DNA of 64,000 nt from JBNKHH01 sp050290245 (lineage in GTDB: Bacteria > Pseudomonadota > Alphaproteobacteria > Rhodobacterales > Rhodobacteraceae), in NCBI GenBank assembly GCA_050290245.1, contig JBNKHH010000064.1, forward strand, positions 62,001 through 126,000, in the 5' to 3' direction. Each line of letters begins with the position of its first letter. Within the stretch, counting starts at the first letter, position 1. Made by a program: the position numbers and the translations under genes. Shown piece by piece: positions 8,767 through 16,955 of this stretch. The notes beneath the pieces were generated by a model that worked only from the letters and a program-made list of their open reading frames with translations, did not search any database and had not been told where the DNA came from.

Positions 8767-10245
8767 TCAGACAGTCATGGTCGCGGCGACTGCTTTTTTC
8801 CATCGCGCATATTTGCCGTCGCGCAACCCGGCGTCCATCTTGGGCTCGAACCGCCGCTCCAGCGCCCAGTTTTCGGCGAAGCCCTTTGCTTCCGGATAGA
8901 CTCCTGCCCTCATTCCGGCCAGCCATGCCGCTCCAAGCGCGGTTGTCTCAAGGACTTCAGGCCGGTCAACGGGCGCGTCGATGATGTCGGCCAGGAATTG
9001 CATGGTCCAGTCGCTGGCAGTCATCCCGCCGTCTACACGCAAAACGCCATCGTTGCTTCCGCCCATGTCACCCCGCATGGCTTCCAGCAAATCGCGCGTC
9101 TGATACCCGACGCTCTCCAAAGCGGCACGCGCAAACTCATCGGGCCCCGAGTTCCGGGTTAGCCCGAATACCGCGCCCCGACATTCGGGATTCCAATACG
9201 GCGCGCCAAGGCCAGTGAAGGCGGGCACCAAGACGACCGATTGCGTGTCATCCGCCGACTGAGCCATCGCCTGCGTCTGACTGGCTTCGCCGATGATCTT
9301 CAACCCGTCCCGCAGCCACTGCACAACGGCGCCTGCGATAAAGATCGACCCTTCCAATGCATAGGTTGGCTTGCCGTCGAGCTGGTATCCGATGGTTGTC
9401 AGCAACCGGTTGGTCGAGCGCACGGGCGCGTTGCCCGTGTTCAACAACGCGAAACACCCGGTGCCATAGGTGGATTTCATCATCCCCGGTTCGAAACAGG
9501 CCTGTCCGACCGTGGCCGCCTGCTGGTCGCCGGCAACCCCAAGGATCGGAATCGAGCCGCCGAAAATCTCGGTCGAGCCGAACTCTGCTGCACAATCCAG
9601 AACTTCCGGCAACATCTGCCGGGGAACCTCGAGCAACTCGCAGATTGACGAAGACCAATGCCCCTTGTGAATGTCATACAGCATTGTGCGGGCCGCGTTC
9701 GTAGCATCCGTCACGTGGCGTGCACCGCCGGTCAGCCGCCAGATCAGCCAGGTATCGACGGTGCCGAACAACAACTCACCCCGCGCGGCCCGCTCACGCG
9801 AACCCTCGTGCTGATCCAGGATCCACTTGGCCTTGGTCGACGAGAAATAGGGGTCGAACAAAAGGCCGGTCTTTTCGGTGATCAACGACTCATGGCCCTT
9901 TGCGACCATGTCCGCGCAATACTCGGCCGTACGCCGGTCCTGCCAGACAATGGCCCGGTGCAGGGGCTCACCCGTCGCCTTATCCCAAACCAGAGTCGTT
10001 TCGCGCTGGTTCGTAATGCCGATCGCCGCAATGTCCGCCGCGGTCACCCCCAGCTTTTCCATGACCTCCTGCGCCGTTTCGACCACTGTCCTGTACAGGT
10101 CCTCCGGCTCATGCTCCACCCAGCCGCTAGCCGGGAAATACTGGTCGAACTCCTTCTGCGCGACTCCGGCGATCTTCATGTCACCGTCAAACAGGATCGC
10201 CCGGCTGGACGTCGTCCCCTGGTCGATCGCCATCACATAGGTCAT
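8767..10245 (-). CDS. glpK: Glycerol kinase
   Basis: FGGY-family kinase of 492 residues that phosphorylates glycerol to glycerol-3-phosphate with ATP in the cytoplasm. N-terminus YVMAIDQGTTSSRAILFD is the phosphate-1 motif; WVEHEP, GITNQRET and the FGGY signature block around GSIFIAGAVVQWLRD are typical, and length matches E. coli GlpK (502). I placed the start at 10245 (MTYVMAID) because GGGGAGG lies nine bases upstream; the frame is open 37 codons further but without conservation. No glpF, glpD or glpR is adjacent, so it stands alone here, divergent from the metallo-hydrolase gene. Confidence 0.96.
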   Translation of the reverse strand: MTYVMAIDQGTTSSRAILFDGDMKIAGVAQKEFDQYFPASGWVEHEPEDLYRTVVETAQEVMEKLGVTAADIAAIGITNQRETTLVWDKATGEPLHRAIVWQDRRTAEYCADMVAKGHESLITEKTGLLFDPYFSSTKAKWILDQHEGSRERAARGELLFGTVDTWLIWRLTGGARHVTDATNAARTMLYDIHKGHWSSSICELLEVPRQMLPEVLDCAAEFGSTEIFGGSIPILGVAGDQQAATVGQACFEPGMMKSTYGTGCFALLNTGNAPVRSTNRLLTTIGYQLDGKPTYALEGSIFIAGAVVQWLRDGLKIIGEASQTQAMAQSADDTQSVVLVPAFTGLGAPYWNPECRGAVFGLTRNSGPDEFARAALESVGYQTRDLLEAMRGDMGGSNDGVLRVDGGMTASDWTMQFLADIIDAPVDRPEVLETTALGAAWLAGMRAGVYPEAKGFAENWALERRFEPKMDAGLRDGKYARWKKAVAATMTV

Positions 10246-10386
10246 CTGGACTTGCCTCCCCTTCTTTGGCAGGCACTCTGTCCCGACCGCGCGGCCGCTG
10301 CAACTCCCACCTTCACCTTTCGAAAAGTGAGCCCCGCCGGTCGCCGTTGGCGACATCGCTCGAAAGGGCGCAAACGCTCCTGGGAC

Positions 10387-10414
10387 TGGACAAGTCGCGA
10401 GGGCGGGCTAGCAT
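10387..10414 (+). promoter_or_regulatory. Candidate promoter of the metallo-hydrolase gene
   Basis: TGGACA (10387-10392) and TAGCAT (10409-10414) with a 16-base spacer lie just upstream of the gene at 10439, in the 193-base divergent region shared with glpK. Five and four of six consensus positions match. Confidence 0.4.
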
Positions 10415-10438
10415 TCTTCAATGGAAAGGAGACCGCCC

Positions 10439-11269
10439 ATGCGCCCCCTCGTCCTTGCCGTCACGGCTCTCGTCTTCGCCCTGCCCGCCGCGGCTCAGGA
10501 TCGCCGGGCCAGCCATTGCTTTGCCATCGCCGATGCTGCGCCCGAGATCAACTATCTCTGGAAGGCCGGCTGGCAGGACCCTCTGCCCGACGACTTTACT
10601 GTTCGCCTACGCTACATCGACCATTCGATGTACCTGATCCACACGGCAGGCGGCTTGAACGCCGTCACCGACTACACCGGCTTCACCGGCACCGCGGGGC
10701 TGGTGCCGGACGTGGTCACCATGAACATCGCCCACGACAGCCACTGGACTCCGACCCCCAACCCCGACATTCCCCATATCCTGCCGGGCTGGCGCCAGAA
10801 CGGTGCCCCGGCAGATCACCATGTCGATCTCGGCGAAATGCTGGTACGGAACGCCACCACCGACATCCGGGGCGGCTTTGACGGCGCGCGCATCGAGGAC
10901 AACAACTCGATCTTTATCTTCGAGGTCGCGGGCCTTTGCATCGGCCATCTCGGGCACCTGCACCATGAACCCTCGGACGAAACCTACGCCGCGATTGGAC
11001 GTCTCGACGTCGTCATGGCTGCGGTCGACGGCGGGATGACAGTCGACATCCCGACCATGATCCGAATCGTGAAGCGCCTGCGCAGTTCGGTCGTTCTTCC
11101 GATGCACTGGTTTACCGGCAATTCCCTCGAACGCTTTTTGAACGGTGTCTCCGATGAGTTCCTCATCGACAGGCGCGCCGAAAGTGACATGGAACTGTCG
11201 CTTAGAACCCTGCCCTCACGCCCGACTGTCGTGGTCCTTCAGCCGCGTTATCTTTCGGCCTCGGATTGA
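10439..11269 (+). CDS. Exported metallo-beta-lactamase-fold hydrolase-like protein
   Basis: Protein of 276 residues with an N-terminal signal peptide (MRPLVLAVTALVFALPAAAQ), so it acts outside the cytoplasm. The start at 10439 has AAGGAG seven bases upstream; an ATG at 10421 is upstream of that site and unlikely. The body resembles the UlaG-like branch of the metallo-beta-lactamase superfamily: IDHSMYLIHT, HDSHW, GHLGHLHH and LPMHWFTG give several histidines and aspartates that could bind metal, but the classical HxHxDH motif is not intact (MNIAHDSHW stands in its place). The substrate is unknown. The FAD-linked oxidase follows 36 bases later. Confidence 0.75.
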   Translation: MRPLVLAVTALVFALPAAAQDRRASHCFAIADAAPEINYLWKAGWQDPLPDDFTVRLRYIDHSMYLIHTAGGLNAVTDYTGFTGTAGLVPDVVTMNIAHDSHWTPTPNPDIPHILPGWRQNGAPADHHVDLGEMLVRNATTDIRGGFDGARIEDNNSIFIFEVAGLCIGHLGHLHHEPSDETYAAIGRLDVVMAAVDGGMTVDIPTMIRIVKRLRSSVVLPMHWFTGNSLERFLNGVSDEFLIDRRAESDMELSLRTLPSRPTVVVLQPRYLSASD

Positions 11270-11305
11270 ATTGACACGCCCCGCAAGCCAACCTACCCAA
11301 ACGTC

Positions 11306-12715
11306 ATGTTGAAAGATGCAGACGCCGCTTTCGTGCAGGGGCTGTCCGACCAGGGCATCACGATAAAACCTGCAGCCCCCTCTTACCTGGAGGAGCCGCG
11401 CGGCTTCCACCATGGTCGCTGCGGCTTTGTCGCTTTGCCCGAAACTGTCGAACAGGTCGCCACCATCGTCACAGCGTGCCACGACGCTTCCGTCGGCATT
11501 CAACCCTATGGTGGCGGCACTGGCCTCGTCTATGGCCAGGTCATGTGGGAAGGCCCAGCGGCACTGGTGCTCTCGCTTGAGAAGATGAATGCCGTCCGCG
11601 CCGTGTACCCGACCGAGGACACCATCGTCGTCGAAGCAGGCGCAACCATTTCCGAAGTCCAGGCCGCTGCCGAAGAAGCTGGCCGCCTCTTCCCGCTCAG
11701 CTATGCCAGCCAGGACAGCGCACGCCTTGGCGGTGGTCTTTCCGTGAACTCCGGCGGCCTGAACGTCCTACGCTACGGCATGGCCCGTGATCTTTGCCTC
11801 GGCATCGAGGCCGTATTACCCAACGGCCAGATCATTCACGGGCTGAAACGTCTGAGGAAAGACAACACCGGCTATGACCTGCGCCACCTCCTGATCGGCG
11901 CGGAAGGCACGCTTGGGATCATCACCGCCGCTGCCCTGCGCCTTTATCCGCGCCCGGCCAGGGTGGCCACGGCCTTCCTGCAGGTTCGGGACCCCGAAGC
12001 GGCGATCGATCTTCTCGGCATGTTCCGCGCGAGAGCGGGCGAAACCGTTTCGGCCTTCGAGCTAATTGCGGAAAGTTCTTTCCTGCAAATGAGCGAAACC
12101 AACCCCGACGTCCGCCAACCTTTCGACAACCCGCCCAAATGGGCTGTCCTGACCGAACTCGGCATGGGGGCGAGCTCGGACCCCGAAGCCATAATGGGCG
12201 AACTTTTCGAAGAGGCTTTCGAGGCTGGCCTCGTCTCTGACGGGGCAATTGCCCAGAGCGGCCAGCAGCGGGCCGACTTCTGGAGTTTCCGCGAACACAT
12301 CCCGGAATCAAACAAGCGCATCGGGGCCGTCGCCTCGCACGACATCTCGCTGCCCCTTTCTGAACTTCCCGGTTTCATCGCCGCTGCCCCGGTCGAGATC
12401 GAGAAACTCTTGCCCTGCCGCATCGCCTGCTTTGGCCATCTCGGGGACGGCAACCTGCATTACAACATCTTCCCGCCAAAGGGCGAAACCCGCGACGGCT
12501 ATGTCCACCTGACCCAAGAGATCAGCCGCGTCGTCCATGACCTGACCGTCGCGCGCGGTGGCAGCTTCAGCGCCGAACACGGCGTCGGACGCAAGAAGGT
12601 TGGCGATCTCCAGCACTATGGAGACCCTGGCAAACTCGCAGCCATGCGCGCCATCAAGGACGCGCTCGACCCCAAGGGCATCATGAACCCCGGCGCGGTT
12701 CTGCCCTTGGCCTAG
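11306..12715 (+). CDS. FAD-binding (D)-2-hydroxyacid dehydrogenase, GlcD/D2HGDH type
   Basis: Flavoprotein of 469 residues. Residues about 40-215 form the PCMH/FAD_binding_4 domain (IQPYGGGTGLVYGQ, GGGLSVNSGGLNVLRYG, LIGAEGTLGIITAAALRL) and the remainder is the FAD-oxidase C-terminal domain, with ACFGHLGDGNLHYNI and the EHGVGRKK motif near the end. These are hallmarks of GlcD, D-lactate and D-2-hydroxyglutarate dehydrogenases, which oxidise 2-hydroxyacids and pass electrons on via FAD. The exact substrate cannot be told. ATG 11306 has no strong Shine-Dalgarno; translation may depend on the preceding gene. Confidence 0.88.
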   Translation: MLKDADAAFVQGLSDQGITIKPAAPSYLEEPRGFHHGRCGFVALPETVEQVATIVTACHDASVGIQPYGGGTGLVYGQVMWEGPAALVLSLEKMNAVRAVYPTEDTIVVEAGATISEVQAAAEEAGRLFPLSYASQDSARLGGGLSVNSGGLNVLRYGMARDLCLGIEAVLPNGQIIHGLKRLRKDNTGYDLRHLLIGAEGTLGIITAAALRLYPRPARVATAFLQVRDPEAAIDLLGMFRARAGETVSAFELIAESSFLQMSETNPDVRQPFDNPPKWAVLTELGMGASSDPEAIMGELFEEAFEAGLVSDGAIAQSGQQRADFWSFREHIPESNKRIGAVASHDISLPLSELPGFIAAAPVEIEKLLPCRIACFGHLGDGNLHYNIFPPKGETRDGYVHLTQEISRVVHDLTVARGGSFSAEHGVGRKKVGDLQHYGDPGKLAAMRAIKDALDPKGIMNPGAVLPLA

Positions 12716-12862
12716 CGGTCGCCGTCCGAACCGTGGCTTCCCTGCCGCGCCGCGCATTTCCGCCGATCAAACCTCTTGAGAAAATCTGGGCCACCTGCCA
12801 AGGTTCCGGCAACAATCCAGCCGCACGTCAGAGGCGGCACGATAGAATCGAGAGGCAGATTA

Positions 12863-13555
12863 ATGAGCGAGCAGGCACTCATCGCCGATGAATTGCGCAT
12901 GCGCATCCTTCAGCAACCCGACGTGATTCTCGAAGACCCCGACGTCATGCGGGCGTTGATTTCGGCGAATGACCGCACAACCGGCGGCAACGTCGTCGAT
13001 CTCCGCGGCGTCGCCATGGACAGGCTCGAAGCGCGCCTGCAACGGCTGGAAGACACCCATCGTTCGGTGATCGCCGCAGCCTATGAAAACCTGGCCGGCA
13101 TGAACCAGGTGCACCGCGCCGTCACCGCTTTTCTCGAGCCGCTGACCTTTGAAGAATTCCTCTCCTGCCTTGATGGCGAGGTCGCCGACATCCTGCGCGT
13201 CGCCCGCGTCCGCCTTGTCCTCGAAAGCCAGGACGTGCCCGAAGGGGATCTCGGCAGCGATGTCCTGACGGTCGTACACCCCGGCTTTGTTGCCGACTAC
13301 ATGGGCCACGGACGCCTCCTGCGCCGCGTCGCGCTGCGCAAGGCCGATGGCAATGCCCCGCTGGTCTACGGTCAGGACGCGACCTGGGTCCAGTCCGAGG
13401 CCTGCATCTATCTCGATTTCGGCGACGGACGCCTGCCCGGCATGCTGGCCTTTGCTTCGGACAACCCGATGCACTTTGCGCCGAACCAGGGAACCGATCT
13501 TCTCGACTTCATGGGGGCCATCTTCGAACGCGCCATGCGGCGCTGGCTGGATTGA
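12863..13555 (+). CDS. DUF484 family protein
   Basis: Protein of 230 residues of the DUF484 family, which has a GAF-like fold and of unknown biochemical role. The typical N-terminal run is present (YLQQPDVIL-like: LRMRILQQPDVILEDPDVM), then a coiled segment and the GAF-like part ending FAPNQGTDLLDFMGAIFERAMRRWL. The start at 12863 follows a GAGAGGC site; the frame runs 29 codons further upstream without family similarity. DUF484 is almost always found immediately upstream of xerC, as here, with a four-base overlap. Confidence 0.88.
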   Translation: MSEQALIADELRMRILQQPDVILEDPDVMRALISANDRTTGGNVVDLRGVAMDRLEARLQRLEDTHRSVIAAAYENLAGMNQVHRAVTAFLEPLTFEEFLSCLDGEVADILRVARVRLVLESQDVPEGDLGSDVLTVVHPGFVADYMGHGRLLRRVALRKADGNAPLVYGQDATWVQSEACIYLDFGDGRLPGMLAFASDNPMHFAPNQGTDLLDFMGAIFERAMRRWLD

Positions 13556-14469
13556 TTCAACCCGGTCTCTCCGACGCGCTTCAGCGCTGGCTGGCCGAAT
13601 TGGCCAGCGTCGGTGGGCGCTCAGACAAGACCATCGCGGCCTACCGCGCGGACCTACTGGCCTTTCTCGCCTTTCTTCAAAACTACGAAGGCGACGCCCT
13701 CGGAACTGCGCACCTGTCCCGTCTCACAACCCGGACAATGCGCGCCTGGATGGCCCACGAACGCGGACGCGGCCTTGGCGCGCGTTCGCTCGCCCGCGCC
13801 CTCTCGGCGGTCAAGAATTTCATCTCCTGGATGGCCGAACGCGACGGCTTCGACGCGACCGCCGTGCTGATGATCCGAAGCCCCCGTTTTGAAAAGAAAC
13901 TGCCCCGCCCGCTTAGCGAGGACGCCGCCCGCGCAATGCTGGCCATGGTCGAACTGCAAACCAACGGCGACTGGACCGGCGCCCGCGACCAGGCCGTCGT
14001 TACCCTGTTATACGGCTGCGGACTGCGCATTTCTGAGGCCCTTGGCCTCACCACCCGTGACATGCCGCTTGGCGAGACCCTGAGGATCGTCGGCAAGGGC
14101 GATAAGGAACGCATCGTCCCGGTCATTCCGGCCGCTCGGCAGGCGGTCGAAACATACCTGCGCCTCTGTCCTTTCGACCTCGACGCCGATGGTCAGATCT
14201 TCCGCGGCGCGCGCGGCGGCCCCCTGAATCCGCGCCACATCCAGAAAGTGATGGAGCAGACCCGCATCCAGCTTGGCCTTCCTGCCTCGGCCACCCCCCA
14301 CGCCATGCGCCACAGCTTCGCCACTCATCTCCTGAACGCCGGTGGCGACCTGCGGGCGATCCAGGAACTGCTCGGACACGCCTCGCTGTCCACGACCCAA
14401 GCCTATACGGCCGTCGATACCGCCCGCCTGATGGAAGTCTACGAGTCCGCTCACCCTCGTGCCCGTTAG
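13552..14469 (+). CDS. xerC: Site-specific tyrosine recombinase XerC
   Basis: Tyrosine recombinase of 305 residues that, with XerD, resolves chromosome dimers at dif during division. An N-terminal SAM-like core-binding domain (WLAELASVGGRSDKTIAAYRADL) is followed by the catalytic domain, where the R...HxxR...H...Y residues are visible in GLRISEALGL, TPHAMRHSFATHLL, LLGHASLSTTQAY. The start is a TTG whose last three bases overlap the TGA of the DUF484 gene (TTGA). The operon partner DUF484 supports XerC rather than XerD. No dif-like site was found nearby. Confidence 0.93.
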   Translation: MIQPGLSDALQRWLAELASVGGRSDKTIAAYRADLLAFLAFLQNYEGDALGTAHLSRLTTRTMRAWMAHERGRGLGARSLARALSAVKNFISWMAERDGFDATAVLMIRSPRFEKKLPRPLSEDAARAMLAMVELQTNGDWTGARDQAVVTLLYGCGLRISEALGLTTRDMPLGETLRIVGKGDKERIVPVIPAARQAVETYLRLCPFDLDADGQIFRGARGGPLNPRHIQKVMEQTRIQLGLPASATPHAMRHSFATHLLNAGGDLRAIQELLGHASLSTTQAYTAVDTARLMEVYESAHPRAR

Positions 14470-14569
14470 GGTGACATTTGGGACTCAGAGCGAGAATTTC
14501 TTTCGCCAGCAACGCCGAAACACTTCCAAGAGTTTTGCGCAGCTTCTCCCGATCCGGCATGACTGTTCC

Positions 14570-15265
14570 ATGACGATCAAGACTCAGGCCTACTTGGTCC
14601 ACCTGCTGACTGCCTCGGGCGCGGTCTTCGCCATGCTGGCGCTGCTTGATGCCGCAAGGGGAGACTGGCCAGCCATGTTCTTCTGGCTGGTGGTGGCCTT
14701 CGCCGTCGACGGTATCGACGGCCCCCTGGCACGCAAAACCAACGTCAAGACGAATGCACCCCGCCTGGATGGCGTGCTCTTGGATTTGATCATCGACTAC
14801 CTGACTTATGTCTTCATTCCCGCTTTCGCCCTGTTCGAGTCAGGACTGATGCCGGGTTGGACGGGATGGACGGCGATCATCGCCATCACCTTTGGCTCGG
14901 CCATCTATTTCGCCGACACCCGGATGAAGACCTCGGATTACTCCTTTTCCGGCTTTCCAGCCTGCTGGAACATGGTGGTGCTCGTCCTCTTCGCCATCAA
15001 GCCAAGCTTCTGGGTCATGCTGGCACTGGTGCTCGTCCTGGCCATCGCCATGCTTCTGCCAATCAAGTTCGTCCACCCGGTAAGGACGGCACGCTGGCGC
15101 ACGGTGAACTTGCCTACGGCGCTGGCCTGGACATTCTTCGCAGGCTGGGCGGCGGCGGTGGATTTCGATCCGCAAAGCTGGGCCCACTGGGGACTTGTCG
15201 TGACCTCATTTTGGCTACTGGGAGCTGGTGCTGCGCAGCAGCTGATTTTTCGCGAAAAACTCTGA
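14570..15265 (+). CDS. pcs: Phosphatidylcholine synthase
   Basis: Integral membrane enzyme of 231 residues that condenses CDP-diacylglycerol with choline to make phosphatidylcholine, a bacterial pathway common in alphaproteobacteria. It has the CDP-alcohol phosphotransferase motif, here DGIDGPLAR followed by the LDGVLLDLIIDYL part, and about six to eight membrane helices. Length agrees with rhizobial Pcs (about 240). The chosen ATG at 14570 begins MTIKTQAYLVHLLTASG, matching the family N-terminus; the open frame upstream overlaps xerC. A 14-base palindrome TTTTTCGCGAAAAA (15246-15259) sits in the last codons. Confidence 0.9.
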   Translation: MTIKTQAYLVHLLTASGAVFAMLALLDAARGDWPAMFFWLVVAFAVDGIDGPLARKTNVKTNAPRLDGVLLDLIIDYLTYVFIPAFALFESGLMPGWTGWTAIIAITFGSAIYFADTRMKTSDYSFSGFPACWNMVVLVLFAIKPSFWVMLALVLVLAIAMLLPIKFVHPVRTARWRTVNLPTALAWTFFAGWAAAVDFDPQSWAHWGLVVTSFWLLGAGAAQQLIFREKL

Positions 15266-15310
15266 GGATTTTCTGCGTCGCGGCAAGAATCGGCGCAGAA
15301 GTCATTACAA

Positions 15311-15330
15311 TTGCGGGTATTTTACCGCAA
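15311..15330. repeat. Inverted repeat upstream of the 15416 gene
   Basis: TTGCGG and CCGCAA are separated by eight bases in the 150-base gap after pcs. It could be an operator or a small hairpin; there is no T-run after it. Confidence 0.3.
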
Positions 15331-15415
15331 ACTGTTCAGAACACGGCAACAGTGCCTATCTGATCTTTGAGGCTGAACCGAATCGGCTCAAGGTGTCCCC
15401 ACGGGGGAAAATTTT

Positions 15416-15775
15416 ATGTCTGAATTCTTGCCAAAAGAGGTGCGCGAAGGCCTGGAACTGGCCCGCAAGCAGGCACTCAGGAAAAAAAGCCGCATGAAAG
15501 TGAAAGCGGGGGACCGCACGTTCACCATCCTGCGGTATTGGGAAGACGGCTTCGCACTCGACCTTGATGATGCACCACATCTGCGTGGATTAGTCGATGT
15601 CTATGACGGGCCTCAGCACCTGTCACAGTGCCTGATCATCGCGTCCGAGGAGGGGCCGGGCGAAATGGTGTTCGAATTCAAGCGCGCCACCATCGCCAAC
15701 GACAAACCCCCTCTCGACTACGAACGTGCGCCAGATGCCCCGATCGCTCTGATCACACACACCGACGGGCTCTGA
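15416..15775 (+). CDS. Conserved-looking hypothetical protein
   Basis: Soluble protein of 119 residues that I do not recognise with certainty. The N-terminus is helical and basic (KEVREGLELARKQALRKKSRMKVKAG), followed by beta-rich sequence with FTILRYWEDGFALDLDDAPHLRG and DVYDGPQHLSQCLIIASEE, which could form a small barrel. There is no signal peptide or membrane segment. ATG 15416 follows a purine-rich GGGGGAAA site. The gene converges on the glutathionyl-hydroquinone reductase with three bases between stops. A PilZ-like barrel is conceivable but the RxxxR motif is not convincing. Confidence 0.75.
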   Translation: MSEFLPKEVREGLELARKQALRKKSRMKVKAGDRTFTILRYWEDGFALDLDDAPHLRGLVDVYDGPQHLSQCLIIASEEGPGEMVFEFKRATIANDKPPLDYERAPDAPIALITHTDGL

Positions 15776-15778
15776 CTC

Positions 15779-16774
15779 TCACGCAGCCGACTTCAGCAAA
15801 TCCTCGCGACCGTGAGGTTCGTCCCAGTTCAGGACAGGGTTGGTCGGCAAGATCCGGTGCGGATTGATAGTCTCGTGGCTATAGTGATAGTGGCGCACAA
15901 TGTGGTCGAAATTCACTGTCTTGGCCACACCGGGCCACTGGTACAACTCGCGTGTATAGGCCCAGAGGCTCGGATAATCCCGCAGGTAGTTCCGGTTGCA
16001 CTTGAAATGTGTGTGATACACCAGATCAAACCGGAACAGTGTTGTCACCAACCGCCAGTCAGCCTCTGTCACACGATCGCCCATCAAGTGGCGGGACCCT
16101 GACAGACGGTCTTCCAGCCAGTCCAGACTGTCGAACAACTCGGTGACGGCCTTGTCATATGCCTCTTGCGAGGTGGCAAATCCAGCTTTGTACACTCCAT
16201 TGTTCACGGTGTCGTAAACCCGCGCGTTCACCTCGTCGATGCCCTCGCGCAACTCTTCCGGCCAGAAATCTTTGGTGTTGCCCGTCAGATGATCAAAGGC
16301 GGAATTGAACATCCGAATGATCTCTGAGCTCTCGTTCGATACGATGGTCCCGCGCTGCTTGTCCCAAAGGACCGGCACGGTAACGCGCCCCGAAATCCCG
16401 GGGTCCGCTTTTGTATAGATGTCGCGAAGATAGGGCAGACCAAACAGATCGTCCCCCGTCGTCCCGGGAAACCCGGTGTCAAAAGTCCAGCCCTCGGACA
16501 GCATGTCAGGGTCGACGACCGAGACCGAAATATAGTCCTCAAGGTCCTTCAGCGCACGAAAGATCAGCGTGCGATGTGCCCAGGGGCAGGCATAAGATAC
16601 ATAGAGGTGATACCGGCCCACCTCGGCCTTGAAACCGCCCTCACCCGAAGGTCCGGCCGAACCGTCCGCGGTGATCCAGTTCCGAAACGACGTGACCGAT
16701 CGCTTGAAGCTGCCGCCCGTCTTCTCGGTATCATACCAGACATCTTTCCATTCGCCGTTCACTAGCTTGCCCAT
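15779..16774 (-). CDS. yqjG: Glutathionyl-hydroquinone reductase (YqjG/ECM4, Xi-class GST)
   Basis: Cytoplasmic enzyme of 331 residues that removes glutathione from glutathionyl-hydroquinones. The active-site cysteine C63 is in the CPWAHRT motif (YVSYACPWAHRTLIFR), and the family-specific tail with KCNRNYLRDYPSLWAYTRELYQ and the HYHYSHETINPHRI block is clear. The start at 16774 has a near-perfect AAGGAGGTG Shine-Dalgarno five bases upstream; the longer frame to 16852 is not conserved. It is divergent from the GSCFA gene, with a perfect palindrome in the shared region. Such enzymes often support breakdown of quinones and aromatic compounds. Confidence 0.93.
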   Translation of the reverse strand: MGKLVNGEWKDVWYDTEKTGGSFKRSVTSFRNWITADGSAGPSGEGGFKAEVGRYHLYVSYACPWAHRTLIFRALKDLEDYISVSVVDPDMLSEGWTFDTGFPGTTGDDLFGLPYLRDIYTKADPGISGRVTVPVLWDKQRGTIVSNESSEIIRMFNSAFDHLTGNTKDFWPEELREGIDEVNARVYDTVNNGVYKAGFATSQEAYDKAVTELFDSLDWLEDRLSGSRHLMGDRVTEADWRLVTTLFRFDLVYHTHFKCNRNYLRDYPSLWAYTRELYQWPGVAKTVNFDHIVRHYHYSHETINPHRILPTNPVLNWDEPHGREDLLKSAA

Positions 16775-16845
16775 TCGGCACCTCCTTTGAACGTCATAGA
16801 TAGTCAGATTTTTTCGCGCAGAAATACCGGAAGGCACACGTATTG

Positions 16846-16861
16846 TGTGCAATTTTGCACA
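16846..16861. promoter_or_regulatory. Perfect 16-bp palindrome between two divergent genes
   Basis: TGTGCAATTTTGCACA is its own reverse complement (TGTGCAA-TT-TTGCACA) and sits in the 181-base region between the glutathionyl-hydroquinone reductase and the GSCFA gene, about 72 bases from the former start. It has the form of a dimeric repressor or activator site. The regulator is unknown. Confidence 0.5.
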
Positions 16862-16955
16862 AATAGTTCAAAAGCCGGTGACTCGCTTCGCACCTTGTGC
16901 GCCGTTGACCCTCATAAGCAGATCAGGCAGATTCGAAAGAAAACAGGAGAGCAGT

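Noticed and set aside
9658..10881. A 407-codon plus-strand frame across glpK and the metallo-hydrolase
   Set aside because: It covers parts of two well-supported genes in other frames and lacks conserved sequence.
15246..15259. Palindrome TTTTTCGCGAAAAA at the end of pcs as an operator
   Set aside because: It lies within the last codons (IFREK) of the gene and is explained by coding sequence.
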